A DNA stretch of 64,000 bases from Nemertoderma westbladi (GCA_032718475.1 JAUCBJ010000341.1:1-64000); one strand, 5' to 3'. Shown: positions 20,337 to 32,034, numbered from the stretch's first letter. The notes: generated from the letters alone by a model not told the origin. Numbers and translations: made by a program.

Positions 20337-22569
20337 ATAACGGTTATTGACTTTATTGCAGTAAGCAATAAAGTTGAAAGTACCGGTCAACCGGTAAACC
20401 TGAACCGGTACTTCTGTAGGTCAGTAGGCCCAACTGCCAGAACCGGTACTGCTGTAGGTCCGTAGGTCCAACTGTCAGAACCGGTACTTCTGTAGGTCCG
20501 TAGGCCCAACTGTCCTAACCGGTACTTCCAGTATAAGTACATTAGTATTATTCGATTTTGATTATTGTATACCGGTAGGTCTTAGTATTTAATCAGGGAC
20601 TGCAGCCCTGGTTTTTTATTGAGATTTTACTCATTTCTGTCGGTTTTATTTACATGTAAGTTAATATTGAGCTGAAGACGTGTAAGTCTGCTCAGATTGT
20701 TCAGATAATTGTAGGCCGGACTGTTGTTAGATTGTTGTTGAGTTTGGAGAGATTACGGCGTGTGTAGAGTTTGTCCGATAGAGTGCCAGTTAGTAAGTTG
20801 GGGCAGCCATAGCTGTAAGGTCAATCCCCTCTTAAAGAATAAGTCGTACTACCGTGTTAGAACGCATACTAACTAACAATTTTGGAATCTGCACATACTG
20901 TAGTTTATTTAGGCTTGACAGTATTCTGCCAGCGCTTTGGCCTGTGTTTGTTTGTGTGGTCTGTTCAGGTACCGTAATAGTTATTACTCAGATATTTTGT
21001 AGGCTGGATTGTTGTCTAGCTATTATTAGGTCTGAAGAGATTGCTGCTTGTGTAGAGTTTGTCTGATAAAGTGCCAGTTAGTAAGTTGGGGCAGCCATAG
21101 CTGTAAGGTCAATCCCCTCTTAAAGAATAAGTCGTACTACCGTGTTAGAACGCATACTAACTAACCGTTTTGGAATCTGCACATACAGTAGTTTATTTAG
21201 GCTTGGTGGTAGTCTGCCAGCGTTTGGTCTGTATTTTGTTTGAGTATTCTGTACGGGTAGCGTAATATTTATTATTCAGAGTTTATGCGATTATTCGCAA
21301 CATTCATGTCCCCAAGTTTATTCCTACAGTAATTGTGTTTGTTACACATACCGTTATAGTTAAATTAACCCCGGTACTACACGGGCTGCTTGGCGTAGGA
21401 CAAGACTGGTGATTTTGTGCACCGGTCACTCCAGCAGATGCCGTGGTTCTTTTAACTGTTCAAGTATATTTAACTACTGATTATTTGTTGTACCAGTGCT
21501 TGTACCTAATTTAGGGTTTAGTGTACAGTGCTTTCCGAGGTAATTAGTGTGTAGGCAGTATATTTGTGTTGTAAAGTGGTTAATAGGCACGCTGGATCTG
21601 GTAGTCCGCGGTAATTAACTTCTAGGTAGGAACACTCCGTGATATATAACGTAGTACCTATAGCGATACGGTTATAGGTCGTCAGGCGGTGGTATTTTCC
21701 TATCTGGACAGTGCAATATATTTACTACTACTTATTATTTCAAATACCGTAGTACCCTGTCCGTTGTAATAACCAGAATTCTAACCCTTTGTTAGGCTGG
21801 TTTGTAGACTTCCTGTAAAATTACCCTAAAAAATTCGTACGTAATATTTTTGTTGTGTTTAATTAGAGAATTAATCTCACCCGTATCGTAAGTAATTTGT
21901 AGTATTAAGTAACTTAGGTAAATTAGAATTATCTGTTTTAGTGTCAAATAAATAGCACTTCACTGAGAGCGCACAGCTTCTGTGTAGTGACCCCCCAGAA
22001 ATAATAACATTTATTTCAAATATTGACAAAACCCTTTTAAACGGGTATATATATATTATAAATCAACTCAAACGATTTATAAATAGTAGGCCTGCCATAC
22101 AACAACTAGGTCTCAAAATCAGTTGGACTACTGCTTAAATAACGGTAACAAAGTAAGTTAAAGTAACCAAGTAACCCTAAAATATTCAGAAATTCAATTA
22201 TTCTAAAATAATTGACATACCGGTATTTACCATAGGCTTATTATATTTATTTCTATAAATTTGAGCTGAAATCATACCGGTATTCTGTAATTAATTCTAG
22301 TTCATAATTATACTTATATATATTATAAGTGTAAGCTGTATACCGGTATTCACGATAGGCCTATTATATATTTATATATATTTGTGCTAAATTTATATAC
22401 CGGTACTCTGTGACAAAACTAGTTTACAATACTTATATATATTATAAGTGCATACCGGTATTCTAATCTACTGCAATAAATTACTGGTACTAGGCCAACG
22501 GTCATACTGAATTACTAGTCTTGCTTTAACTGTAACTATAGCAGTAAGCATTCAACTGTATAGCTAAAC
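20337..22569 (+). other. Element B leader region with internal duplications
   Basis: This is 2.2 kb between the LTR and the Gag start. It holds a roughly 50-bp triplicated block with CAGAACCGGTACTTCTGTAG (20385-20530), a roughly 290-bp tandem duplication (the block GTGCCAGTTAGTAAGTTGGG recurs at about 20783 and 21071), and a roughly 150-bp duplication with TACCGGTATTC and TTATATATATTATAAGTG (22200-22480). No tRNA primer-binding site starting with TGG is obvious after the LTR. Packaging and translation signals may lie here, but I cannot point to them. Confidence 0.6.
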
Positions 22570-25500
22570 ATGTCTGACACTCAGCAAAACCTGTCAGACA
22601 GTCTAATCGATACAACCATCTGTGACACAGATAGGAGTGTGGAGCGATTAAGAAAGGAGTTCAGCTCACCTCCTACTGAAAGAAAAGTCATCCCTCCAGT
22701 AGTGGTATCGGACCCTAAGCTAATCCAACACCGTAGGTCTATCATCGGCACTCGGGCCCAAGTCAAACGGAACCAGGAAGCAGCTGTCCCACAGCAGCAA
22801 CAGCCTAGTCAAAAAACTTGTTCCCAGCGATCCGATAGCTCCAGTAGTTCGGATACTGTCGAGCTGACCCCCGAACGCGGATTGCAGATGGCAGCTAAAG
22901 CCTACTCGGACCCCCTTCTCACCCTTCCTGCCGCAGTGCTAACTACTATATTGATTGCGGTGGAGGAACATCAAGCCGATTGGGCAAGAAATAAGCGAGC
23001 GACCCAAGATAATTATGCGGGATACGCCAGGGAAGAATTGATGTCTATTGTCGAGTCACAATGGAACTTTCCCGGACCCGGACTCCCGTTAGATCTGTCC
23101 GAGGCTACTTGGGAAGATATACACAGGATGGGAGTGGCTAAAGATACGATGGATCCAGCTGTTTGGAAGAGGTCGGCAGCAGGATATGTGCAGGGATTCT
23201 TCTGCTCCTTAGAGCGATTAGAAGAACAACTGTTTCGACAACCCCAAGGACCTCAAGAGCAGGAAGAACTGCTATATCAAGTACGCGAAAGAACCCTACG
23301 CATTCGACTAATCCTATCAGCTTTTGAGGAAACTTCCAAAAGAAGACAGGACACGTCGCTGCAAGTTGCTGTCAAAACTTGGTTCCAGCGGGTAGGTCTC
23401 CAAGTACAAGAAACAGACCAGTGGAAATCCCAGTTGTCTGAGAGACGAACCTATGATGAACCAACCGATGTCACCCTTCCTCAAGTGGAAGGCGAAGAGA
23501 CCGCAGAGAGACCACGAACGAGAGACGCCATCGACATTTATCTGTCCGACTATCAGCGATTCCTAGGAGACGAAGAGTTGAGGAGACGGCTGTCTGGACT
23601 TTCCCCTAATAGTGAAGGAACCCAGCGTGTGTTAGACTCAATCGATGCTGAGATGTTAGCTGCTAACCAAGCTGAGTTTGATGAAAAACTCCGCCTCACT
23701 AGAGTCCAAGAAGAACAAGTAAAGAAAAGACGGATAGAGGAACAAAAGGCGGCGGCTATGGCAGAAGCAGAAGTAGAAAGAAAGGCAGCGGCGGCAGAAG
23801 CAGAAGCAGAAAGAAAGGCAGCGGCGGCAGAAGCAGAAGCAGAAAGAAAAGCAGAAAAGGCAGCGGCGGCAGAAGCAGAAGCAGAAAGAAAGGCAGCGGC
23901 GGCAGAAGCAGAAGCAGAAAGAAAAGCAGCAAAGGCAGTGGCAGAAGCAGAACGGAGAGCCTCTGAGCAGACTACCCAACTGGAGTTGGAAAATCTGCAA
24001 GAGACGCAAGACAACATAAATAAACAGTTAACTGCTAGTCAAATGCAGATGATGAGACGATCTACTCCCAAACGCCAGGGATACACATCATCGGAGGAAA
24101 GCGAAACCACCGATCCTGAAGGCAGAGGAAATAGATCTCGTCTAAGCAGGCGTAGAAAAACATCTCACCGTCACAAATTGCCTGATTTGCCCCCAGCTGT
24201 TAGAAGACAGCTAGCTAGCACAGACTTAGGCAGTACGGAACCCGCATATCAAACTATTCAGGTCAAAAGACTCCCTACAATAGTTGATGAGCCTGAAATA
24301 ATTAGGCCTGTCGTTCCCAAAGTCACTTCTGTGTTAGAGACCCCTGTACTTCCAGAGCTTAACTCTAAATTCCCTTTACATAGTACTACACTGCCTGTAC
24401 CCGGTAGAACAGTCCAAGAGAATATCCCTGTCCTGATAGCAGAGAGAGAAATCAAAGATTTGTCTCCCGTCGTCCAGCGTCGGCCTGCCACAATGTTGGC
24501 GACTCCCGCTTCGGCGGTCGAGTGGGTAGAGGAGGGACGGCGGGGGATGAATCTCCTGCTCGGACAGATGCAGGAGACTGTCCACCAACTTAAGGGAACA
24601 GTAAGAGCAGAGTTGCAAGAAGTGCAGCAAAGTATTGCGCTAGAACGCGACAAATTAGTCAATATCCAAAAGGGGATACCAATACCCCCTGTAAAATTGT
24701 GTCAACCTGTCAGGTCTGAAGTATTACATGCGCAAGGTGTGGAGCCTACACGCATCTATACTGCTAGTGAAGTAGAAACTCCTATAGCAAACCCTATTAA
24801 GGGTGATTATAGACCTGTTGTTAATGATATTCCCTATAGACCTGATAATGATCCGAGAAATTTATATACCGATAATTCGATATTAAATAACACGATGGCC
24901 CAAGAAAGCTTTACGCGTCAGATGGCTAGAACAGAAGCTTGCCAAGCGGTTAAAGTGGGAGAGATCGTCAAATTCAATGGAGATGAGATGAAATGGTTAC
25001 CTTTCAACGAATATTACAAAGACAGCATACAGAACTCTGTGCTATCTAACGGAGAGAAACTTAGGTTCCTCATCAAGTGCTTGGAAGGACCTCCCAGGTT
25101 AATGGCGTTAAAGTTTATTGGACATCCAGATGGATTAAGACAAGTTTGGGATACATTAAACGTCAGGTATGGTAACAAGGATAACATAGCTAAGTATTTG
25201 TATGCAAAATTAGTAGCCCCCCGACACTTCCTTAGTAGCGGGATTATAGAGTTTTCCGATGAAATTCAGGAGATCTGTAGACAATTGGACTGGTTAGGTA
25301 AGTCTCATGAATATCAGAGTTCAATGGTTATTGGAGCCATAGTCTCTACTTTACCCAAGGGTGGAGTATGTACATGTTGGGACAAGAAAGTGTTGTACAT
25401 GAATGAACAACAACGACGAAGTCCTACCATGGCTGATCTCATGTCCTTCTTAGATGGTGAAGTAAAACTACAACTCATCAAGCAGTCCAGAGAGAAAACA

Positions 25501-27237
25501 TCGGAAAATAAGGTAAGTGAGAAACCCGCTTCTAGGAGAAGAGTAACACCGGTGTGTTACACTGACGACGGCGAAAGCCAAGCCTCTCAAGAAGAGGACA
25601 GCGGGAAAGACACAGATCGATCTTACTATGTTGACAAAACCTCAAAAGACGTAAGTAAATACAAGTCTCGAATCAGTGACAGGAGAGAACAGGTAACAAC
25701 AACTCCTCCTACGTCTCCTAAGAGAATTCACGGAAGAAAGCCCGAAGAAAGAACGATAGTGCATAACGTTACCCAAGGTAAGGTGAGTAACATCAAACCA
25801 AAATGTGCGCTGTGCGACGGGCCCCACCGTTTGAGTGCATGTGCTGAATTTCTAAAGAAATCCCCTGTAGACAGACGTACAGTCCTGTGGAGTAAGCGGT
25901 TATGCTATAATTGCCTCAGATCAGGACACCAACGGCGAACCTGTTACTCCGACGTAAAGTGTGCAAAGTGTGGCGCGAAACATCACATCTTGTTACACAG
26001 TGAGTTCGAACGAGACAACCCGAGTCAGGTAAGTGAGCCCAAACTACATGTCCAATTCAGTGATGTAAATGACACTGATCAAGAGTCTGAGATGGAAGGA
26101 TTCTATACTGACGAATTCTCCGACGCCAACGAATCCTGTTACCTAATAAATACCTCAGTGTATCGAGCACTTACTTATGAAAAGGACACCGACAATGAGT
26201 TCCCCCCAACTACTTTTGCCAGACAACCGTCTTGGAAAGCTCCAACTTCCAACGTAGGAATCAGAGAATTTCCTGTAGTGCAGGTAAGAGTTCATGGTCC
26301 TAACAATAGTTACATAGTGAACGCCCTCCTTGACTCCGGCAGCACAGGAACATTCATCGATCAAGAACTAGCCGAAGATATTTTTGCTGGACAACCCAAA
26401 TTCCGGACTAAATTGAATATGTCAGGAATTATGCAGGTTTGGAAATCTACCCTAACGGTAGACTACTATGTAGGTGTGTTGTCCACCCCCCAGGATAAAT
26501 TAGGAGCACAAGGTATAAGGTCGGTAAAAATGGTGGCTATAAAGAACTTTGCTGCTACCCAAGCAGACCTTTATAATTGGGACGAGGATGAGAGCATCCA
26601 ACATCTTAAGATACCTCGATTCCAGACAGATTATCCTGGAGTGCAAATACTCATCGGCCAAAACGCGCATGAGGCGCTCGAGACATTGGAGAAACGGCCT
26701 GCTCAACCGCAGCCACTACAAACCTATGCGGTAAGAACTAGAGTAGGTTGGTACTTCACTGGCCCTTCCTGTAGAACTCTCAAAGAGAGATTACCTCAAC
26801 AACAGGTATACCAAGTAAAGGAATGGGAAGTGGAGAGCAGTGATGTGGACGATCCAACTGAGGGAACACCATACTCCTCAGATAATGACGATATTAACTC
26901 CAATGTAGATCAATGGAGACATTGCCTTGGGACGATTAATCCAGCCGACATCGCTTCCAGAGGAGCAACTCCTCAAGAACTGATAGATACTCCAGGCTGG
27001 TTAGGTGGATCCGACTTCTTAAGTAAAGAAGAAGAAGAATGGCCTCCTCATCTTACCACGGCAGAGATTAGACAGGCCAAGGGAGCGGAGAAAGTAACAC
27101 AACAACTAAATCGCCCAGCTAGTCGTTTATGTTTACTGGAAAGAGACCGAAAACTGTCCGGAAACTATGGAAGGCAAGATACTCTTCCTACGACCACTTC
27201 CCTAATCCGACAAATATCTAGGGACTCCATAACGTAA
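22570..27237 (+). CDS. gag-pro: Element B Gag-protease polyprotein with deleted pol
   Basis: An intact 1555-codon frame. Residues about 390-465 are an Ala/Glu/Arg/Lys coiled coil coded by repeated GCAGAAGCAGAAAGA triplets. Residues about 797-980 are the DUF1759-type Gag domain (VKFNGDEMKWLPF, WDTLNVRYGN, SMVIGAIVSTLPKGG). Zinc knuckles are C1079-x2-C-x3-H-x4-C and C1112-x2-C-x4-H-x4-C, followed by CAKCGAKHHILLH. The aspartic protease/DUF1758 begins at ALLDSGSTGTFID (Asp1255). After TEGTPYSSDNDDIN (about residue 1443) the frame jumps to SNVDQWRHCLGTINPADIAS, the end of RNase H, and after GAEKV to TQQLNRPASRLCLL, the end of the integrase C-terminus. RT and the integrase core are therefore gone, but the frame is preserved. 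It starts at ATG in AACATGTCTG. It could supply structural proteins and protease only. Confidence 0.85.
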   Translation: MSDTQQNLSDSLIDTTICDTDRSVERLRKEFSSPPTERKVIPPVVVSDPKLIQHRRSIIGTRAQVKRNQEAAVPQQQQPSQKTCSQRSDSSSSSDTVELTPERGLQMAAKAYSDPLLTLPAAVLTTILIAVEEHQADWARNKRATQDNYAGYAREELMSIVESQWNFPGPGLPLDLSEATWEDIHRMGVAKDTMDPAVWKRSAAGYVQGFFCSLERLEEQLFRQPQGPQEQEELLYQVRERTLRIRLILSAFEETSKRRQDTSLQVAVKTWFQRVGLQVQETDQWKSQLSERRTYDEPTDVTLPQVEGEETAERPRTRDAIDIYLSDYQRFLGDEELRRRLSGLSPNSEGTQRVLDSIDAEMLAANQAEFDEKLRLTRVQEEQVKKRRIEEQKAAAMAEAEVERKAAAAEAEAERKAAAAEAEAERKAEKAAAAEAEAERKAAAAEAEAERKAAKAVAEAERRASEQTTQLELENLQETQDNINKQLTASQMQMMRRSTPKRQGYTSSEESETTDPEGRGNRSRLSRRRKTSHRHKLPDLPPAVRRQLASTDLGSTEPAYQTIQVKRLPTIVDEPEIIRPVVPKVTSVLETPVLPELNSKFPLHSTTLPVPGRTVQENIPVLIAEREIKDLSPVVQRRPATMLATPASAVEWVEEGRRGMNLLLGQMQETVHQLKGTVRAELQEVQQSIALERDKLVNIQKGIPIPPVKLCQPVRSEVLHAQGVEPTRIYTASEVETPIANPIKGDYRPVVNDIPYRPDNDPRNLYTDNSILNNTMAQESFTRQMARTEACQAVKVGEIVKFNGDEMKWLPFNEYYKDSIQNSVLSNGEKLRFLIKCLEGPPRLMALKFIGHPDGLRQVWDTLNVRYGNKDNIAKYLYAKLVAPRHFLSSGIIEFSDEIQEICRQLDWLGKSHEYQSSMVIGAIVSTLPKGGVCTCWDKKVLYMNEQQRRSPTMADLMSFLDGEVKLQLIKQSREKTSENKVSEKPASRRRVTPVCYTDDGESQASQEEDSGKDTDRSYYVDKTSKDVSKYKSRISDRREQVTTTPPTSPKRIHGRKPEERTIVHNVTQGKVSNIKPKCALCDGPHRLSACAEFLKKSPVDRRTVLWSKRLCYNCLRSGHQRRTCYSDVKCAKCGAKHHILLHSEFERDNPSQVSEPKLHVQFSDVNDTDQESEMEGFYTDEFSDANESCYLINTSVYRALTYEKDTDNEFPPTTFARQPSWKAPTSNVGIREFPVVQVRVHGPNNSYIVNALLDSGSTGTFIDQELAEDIFAGQPKFRTKLNMSGIMQVWKSTLTVDYYVGVLSTPQDKLGAQGIRSVKMVAIKNFAATQADLYNWDEDESIQHLKIPRFQTDYPGVQILIGQNAHEALETLEKRPAQPQPLQTYAVRTRVGWYFTGPSCRTLKERLPQQQVYQVKEWEVESSDVDDPTEGTPYSSDNDDINSNVDQWRHCLGTINPADIASRGATPQELIDTPGWLGGSDFLSKEEEEWPPHLTTAEIRQAKGAEKVTQQLNRPASRLCLLERDRKLSGNYGRQDTLPTTTSLIRQISRDSIT

Positions 27238-28125
27238 TAACATATGGAGTGGGCGTGTGACTATATCATTTTATATTTGTTTTATTTTATATTTATGTAT
27301 GTATTATTATGTAATTTTATTATAATCGTTTTCTTTAATTTTATTTAGTAGAATGTTATTTTAGTGATTATTTAGTAGATTAGTGCAATATATTAGTGTT
27401 TATTACGTACGTAATTACTTATCATATATATTTAGTGCGACGGCGAGAAATAATTATTTTTCTCTTTCCTTACTGTCCGTATCATATTATAAATACGTGA
27501 CTACAGTAAGATGAAATGTCTGTACTTATTAAAGTACAATAAAGCCACTACTATATTCAAGTATTATTGGTAGGCAGAGTATTAGGAATGCAAAGTTCAG
27601 ATCCTCGTGTCTCGGCTAAACCAAGCTCTGGGTAGACCTTGGAAACGACTTGCCTCTTCACACTGACATTGCTTCTACCTCTTGCTCTTCTACCTTATAT
27701 TAAATAATACATATAGTAGCGTGATGTCCCTCTAACAGTAGCGTAAAACGCAAATAAATCTGTTAAACCTTTTGACCATCTGTAATTCTAGTCGATTAAG
27801 ATATCGCGGCACCCACCGATATACTTGAAAGACAAATTCTAGAATCAGTGGTTAACGTCCCCAGACAAGTTCTGGAATAAATCGGTGCCCATCTTAAATA
27901 TTAATTTAATATTTATTAAAATCTGTAAAATTCAGATCCGTTAACAATTCTAGTCGATTAAGATATCGTAGCACTTACCGATACTCTTAAAAGACAAATT
28001 TCATAGAATTAAGGATCCTATGTCCCCAGACCTGCTCTGGAATCAAATTGTGTCAATTTTAACATCAAATAATAAAATTCACGGGAATAAATTTAAAGTC
28101 ATATTTTTTAAATGAATTTCATAAA
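27238..28125 (+). other. Element B spacer between pol and ORF3
   Basis: Non-coding and AT-rich, homologous to the minus-strand spacers 38213-39565 (A) and 52848-54389 (C). It carries a twofold repeat of about 175 bp: AATTCTAGTCGATTAAGATA occurs at about 27785 and 27950, each followed by CACC/TTACCGATA and TCCCCAGAC...TCTGGAAT. Near 28118 it diverges from A and C; a deletion here removed the rest of the spacer and the first part of ORF3 in this copy. Confidence 0.65.
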
Positions 28126-28980
28126 TTGTCATTTTATACGGAGATTCGGAGATATCTCGATATTACCAGTCAACAGAATCTAGAAACTCGATATCCTCAA
28201 GGTATACATCATGACCGCATGGTAGAACTCAAACGGCTCTATTTCACTATGATGTATCTTACCGCCGATCGTCCACTACCTGTTATCCCGGATAGTTTTG
28301 AACAAATGGAAGAATATTGCAAAACTGGAGAACGTTCACCCGCGTTTCCTCTACAGGACGTACGTCTTTGGTATTATTGTGACGAATGCCCTAGACCCAA
28401 CCAACAAACGGAAAGACACAAACATCTGCGGAGACGTTGCGCTAAACATAGTTTTACGCGTTACACTTACGGGAGTTTCGAGCGAAACCTGTTCGACATA
28501 CCACCCACGATCGCTCGTCTTAAACGATCACTGAATAAACCCATGATCAGAGTTCCGGAATACTCGGTCAGGCCTCCTCATTCCCTAGTGAGACCTCAAA
28601 CTCTTGATCCTAACAGTATCACTGATCCTCCCGAACTATATTCTCTGTTCAAAGACTTAGTGTTACCCGAACAATTAATCGGTGGTGCTCCGGTAGTGGG
28701 TTCGTTAGACATCCGCCCATCCTACTTAGCCGGATTGGGACGCGGGCAGCTAATATCGCCCTTTGATCCTTACAATCGTCCAGGATTAAACCCGATGCAA
28801 CCCGCCACGGAAGTAGAGGAGAGCGTTATAAGAAACGCTTTAGACGCCATTCGACAGAAAATCGGAAAGGGAACACAAGATTGTTTAGAGAAACGTAAAT
28901 TACAACAACAAGTCCAATCGGTGAAGGAGTTAGCCTTGCAAAGTTCGATAGGGAAATCCAAAACCTCGAGGAAGACATAG
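28126..28980 (+). pseudogene. ORF3 of element B, N-terminal portion (truncated)
   Basis: About 284 codons with no ATG at the open end. By comparison with A and C the true N-terminus (starting MTQLIEDDLGI in A) is deleted and the frame is entered in its second hundred residues. Visible parts are the QQNLETRYPQGIHHD and DRPLPVIPDSFEQMEEYC blocks, and a Cys/His cluster CDEC (about residue 85) followed by HKHLRRRCAKH. Then come Pro-rich PEYSVRPPHSLVRP and the LPEQLIGGAPVVGSL block. It ends in a frameshift near 28940: element C keeps one more base there and reads straight on, so B has lost one nucleotide. Function unknown; no similarity to envelope proteins seen. Confidence 0.65.
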
Positions 28981-31964
28981 AGCTTGGACGCACGTATTCT
29001 CTACAAGAATTTTTAGATGAACGCTTACAGAGACAAGCGGAAGAAATTCTACTCGAGGAGAAACACACGAAACTGGAAGAGAGAGAAGAAGCCGCTTTAG
29101 CCCAACCGGAAGCTCAAATCCTCATGACGGACCTCTACTCTAAAACCGTTCGTCATCCCTCGATGATTCCACATTTCGGGGACAAGCTCTTCGCGACGAT
29201 ACAACCTCAACCGGTTGATATCAGTACAGGATCGCCAAATCTTATCGCTGACGCCCCTATGTTACAGCGTCCGCCGATCGAGGCCGCTCGTGTTGACGGT
29301 ATACTCGTCGAACCTCCGGACAATCGAGCGGATCTTGTCCGTCGTATGGTACACGATGTCAACATACGCGCTAGACCTTTACAGAACTCGTTTTATGGGA
29401 TTAAAGACCACCCTTATTACGTTAATCTGACTCAATATTATATGGTAAAGCCTGAAGACCCGACACATAATTTAAAGTTTCTACCACTAATAAATCCTCT
29501 AGACATTGTCGAACTCGAACAATTGCAGAAACATCTGGATCAGTTAGTAAAGGTAAACTCATTTAGAAAACCATATAACATTTCTCGAATCGAGAAAGAT
29601 ATAGAACCTCCTTATAATCTCGATGGATTTATTAAAACTCGATTAGTCCATTGGAATCTAGATGTATTATTTGAAGAAGAGAAAATACAAAGATATGGAA
29701 ATGTGGAGACGTATACCACTCGGCACATGAAGTATAGTGATCTCCCTGACGCTAACCAATGCGCCACCTTGTGGCATCCAGTAGGGATGACCCTAGAGAA
29801 CGCCACCAAGGAGTGGAATGAAACTCTTAATGTTATTGAGATGTATGGAGTTGTCACCTACGATAATGAAGGTAGCGTTCCGGTCGGAGAACTAGGAACT
29901 ACGCGCATGATTCACATACGCGGATTAGCTGGTTCTACCCACGTGTTTACTCGAGCGTGTTCCGACGTGATTGATTATTCCTTTGAAACTCTCACCGAAA
30001 CACAAAAGAATCTCCGACATGGACAATTCGAACTCGCGCAGCGTTACGTCATTGACACCGAACGCAAACCGGCCATGGGCATCGATGGATCGATGTTACC
30101 CCAGCCCGTACTCAAGATGTTGTTCAACGAAAGAATCCTTAAAATCGGCTCAGCTGTTTATGGAGATCTCCAAAACGACTTTCGGAATATGGAGAACATT
30201 CCATACCCTTTCGTTGATACTCAGCTGATTGCTCCCTGGGCAGAAGGTCGAGGTTTCTTCCGCACTATGTATGCTAATACGCCTAGCAACATTACCAAGG
30301 TGCAACGAACTTCCATCGGACATCTTGCCTTTCAGGAATACGGATGGAATTTCAAAGTCGGAAATCCCATTAACTATCAACAAGTATACGGAGATCATTA
30401 TTCTCGATTGTACTTTGATGGACCATTAACCGCACCTGGCGCCGTGTATAGCTTCATGAGTGTTCCACTCCGTCCCTCCTTAGCTATATACACGATCTTT
30501 GAAAACACCGCACTTGCCGGTTGGCTAGCCGATGTGTGCAGTCGTACTATACGCGCCCATCCATTAATACTTGGGACCAAACTCGCTAAGCTAGATGAAC
30601 ATAATAAATTCATCCGTTTCGAATGTTTCCGGCGATTTTTAACCCCGTTCCGCAACGTGGATAGCCAATTTAAAGACCGCGCTTTGACCAAACTCAGCCT
30701 AAGAAACTCAGCTGCAGAGAAGTTGGATAGCGCTGGATTCGCCATTTTCAAAGAGATTTGTATATCGAACTTGCACTCCTCTGTTATACAAAGACCTCGA
30801 ATCCCCACAGGTTATTCTGTCGTGGAAATTCAGACAATAGGTCCACCTGAAGAGACAGACGCGCCCACTTCAGCTATGCACTTGGAAGACGAACCAATAT
30901 GTCTAGAATCTGAAGAGATTCAGCCTATGGCGCCCCGGAACAGCGACAACGATTACATCATAGAATGGTATCAAGGTCCACAGTGTCTCACTGCGTACGA
31001 TTATCGACATGCCAACTATGTTTCTAGGCAACGTTGTCGGTTATGCGCATCGAGAGACCACGATACGCCCATGGACACCAACGTCCGCTGTTCCTATTTC
31101 CAAGAACAACCGACTATGGAAATTTATTGCGCATATTGCAGACTCAATAACTTGCATATCTTTGCGGTTTGCCCTCAATTTATGACTCAATGTCACCATT
31201 GTCAACTAAAGGGACATGCTAGTTTCGACTGCCCTTTTAATCACGATTTGGAAAGCGTAGATGAAATGATCACACTACGTTACATCAGAGCTTGGGAAGC
31301 GAACGCTGATTTACATTGTGATTCGCGCCATCGCTATTATCCCAGACGCGCTTACGAAGGAGTTTATGCGTTCCATCCTTATCTATTCGCTTCGGTTGAA
31401 CAGAAATCACGCATATCAAGTTACGAGCTACTGAAGCGCGTTGGAGAATGTATTTCAACCAAATTCGTACGCAAATTTCTCAGGAATGTTAATCCTAGCG
31501 ACCTTCATTCCTATAACTTAATCAATTATATCCGTCAGGATCCGGACTATGGAGACTTGTTTGTTAACTCACACCCCGAGTTACAGGAAGTATATCGACG
31601 GCCTTATGAATACCGAGCCCGCGAACGCGAGTTGGAAAGGACCATTAAACCCCGGAGGTTTCTAACTGCCTATGGTCCACCCACGGCCCTCGTTCAGACC
31701 ACTCGTAAAGGACCCGTAAGAGCGGCTGTCTTGAAACGAGCTCTCAAAGCCGTTAGACCCCTCTCCCCGGACGTTGATGTCAATCAACCCGGTACTTCGA
31801 CTGGCGGATACACCGACCATAATCCTACACCCTCTGATGCAATCATATTGCACCCTTCACCCAGGAGTTATAGCCCTCCTTGTAAAGTGGCTCGCCCCAA
31901 AGAGAAAAGGACTCTGGCTAGCTTTAAGAAACTGCGTAAACGTCGTCCGCGCAAGAAAGACTAA
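28904..31964 (+). CDS. ORF3 of element B, main portion: large protein of unknown function with CCHC knuckle
   Basis: Open from about 28904, first ATG at 29124, 946 codons from there. I do not recognise the protein. Visible features: a Glu/Arg-rich helical stretch upstream of the ATG, then about 600 residues of globular-looking sequence (VDTQLIAPWAEGRGFF, YGDHYSRLYFDGPL). A cysteine cluster follows: C638-x2-C, C669-x2-C and an exact CCHC knuckle at 690-703 (C-x2-C-x4-H-x4-C). The tail at about 918-946 is very basic (FKKLRKRRPRKKD). No signal peptide or strong transmembrane segment is seen, so it does not look like Env. It ends 78 bases before the 3' LTR. Copies A and C keep both ends of this gene but lack about 2.7 kb of its middle. 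A nucleic-acid-binding or structural role is inference only. Confidence 0.6.
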
Positions 31965-32034
31965 CTGTTTAGAGTATTTACGTATATTAGAAACTGTGAT
32001 TTTGTATATTTTATAGACTCAAATCCCATTTTCT

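Noticed and set aside
23553-24662. Long minus-strand open frames opposite gag
   Set aside because: They are shadows of the Ala/Glu coiled-coil codons and following gag sequence; composition is Ser/Ala/Phe/Cys low complexity.
28904-28980. Programmed -1 frameshift between the two ORF3 frames of element B
   Set aside because: No canonical X XXY YYZ slippery site in frame, and element C reads through the same place without a shift, so B has a simple one-base deletion.
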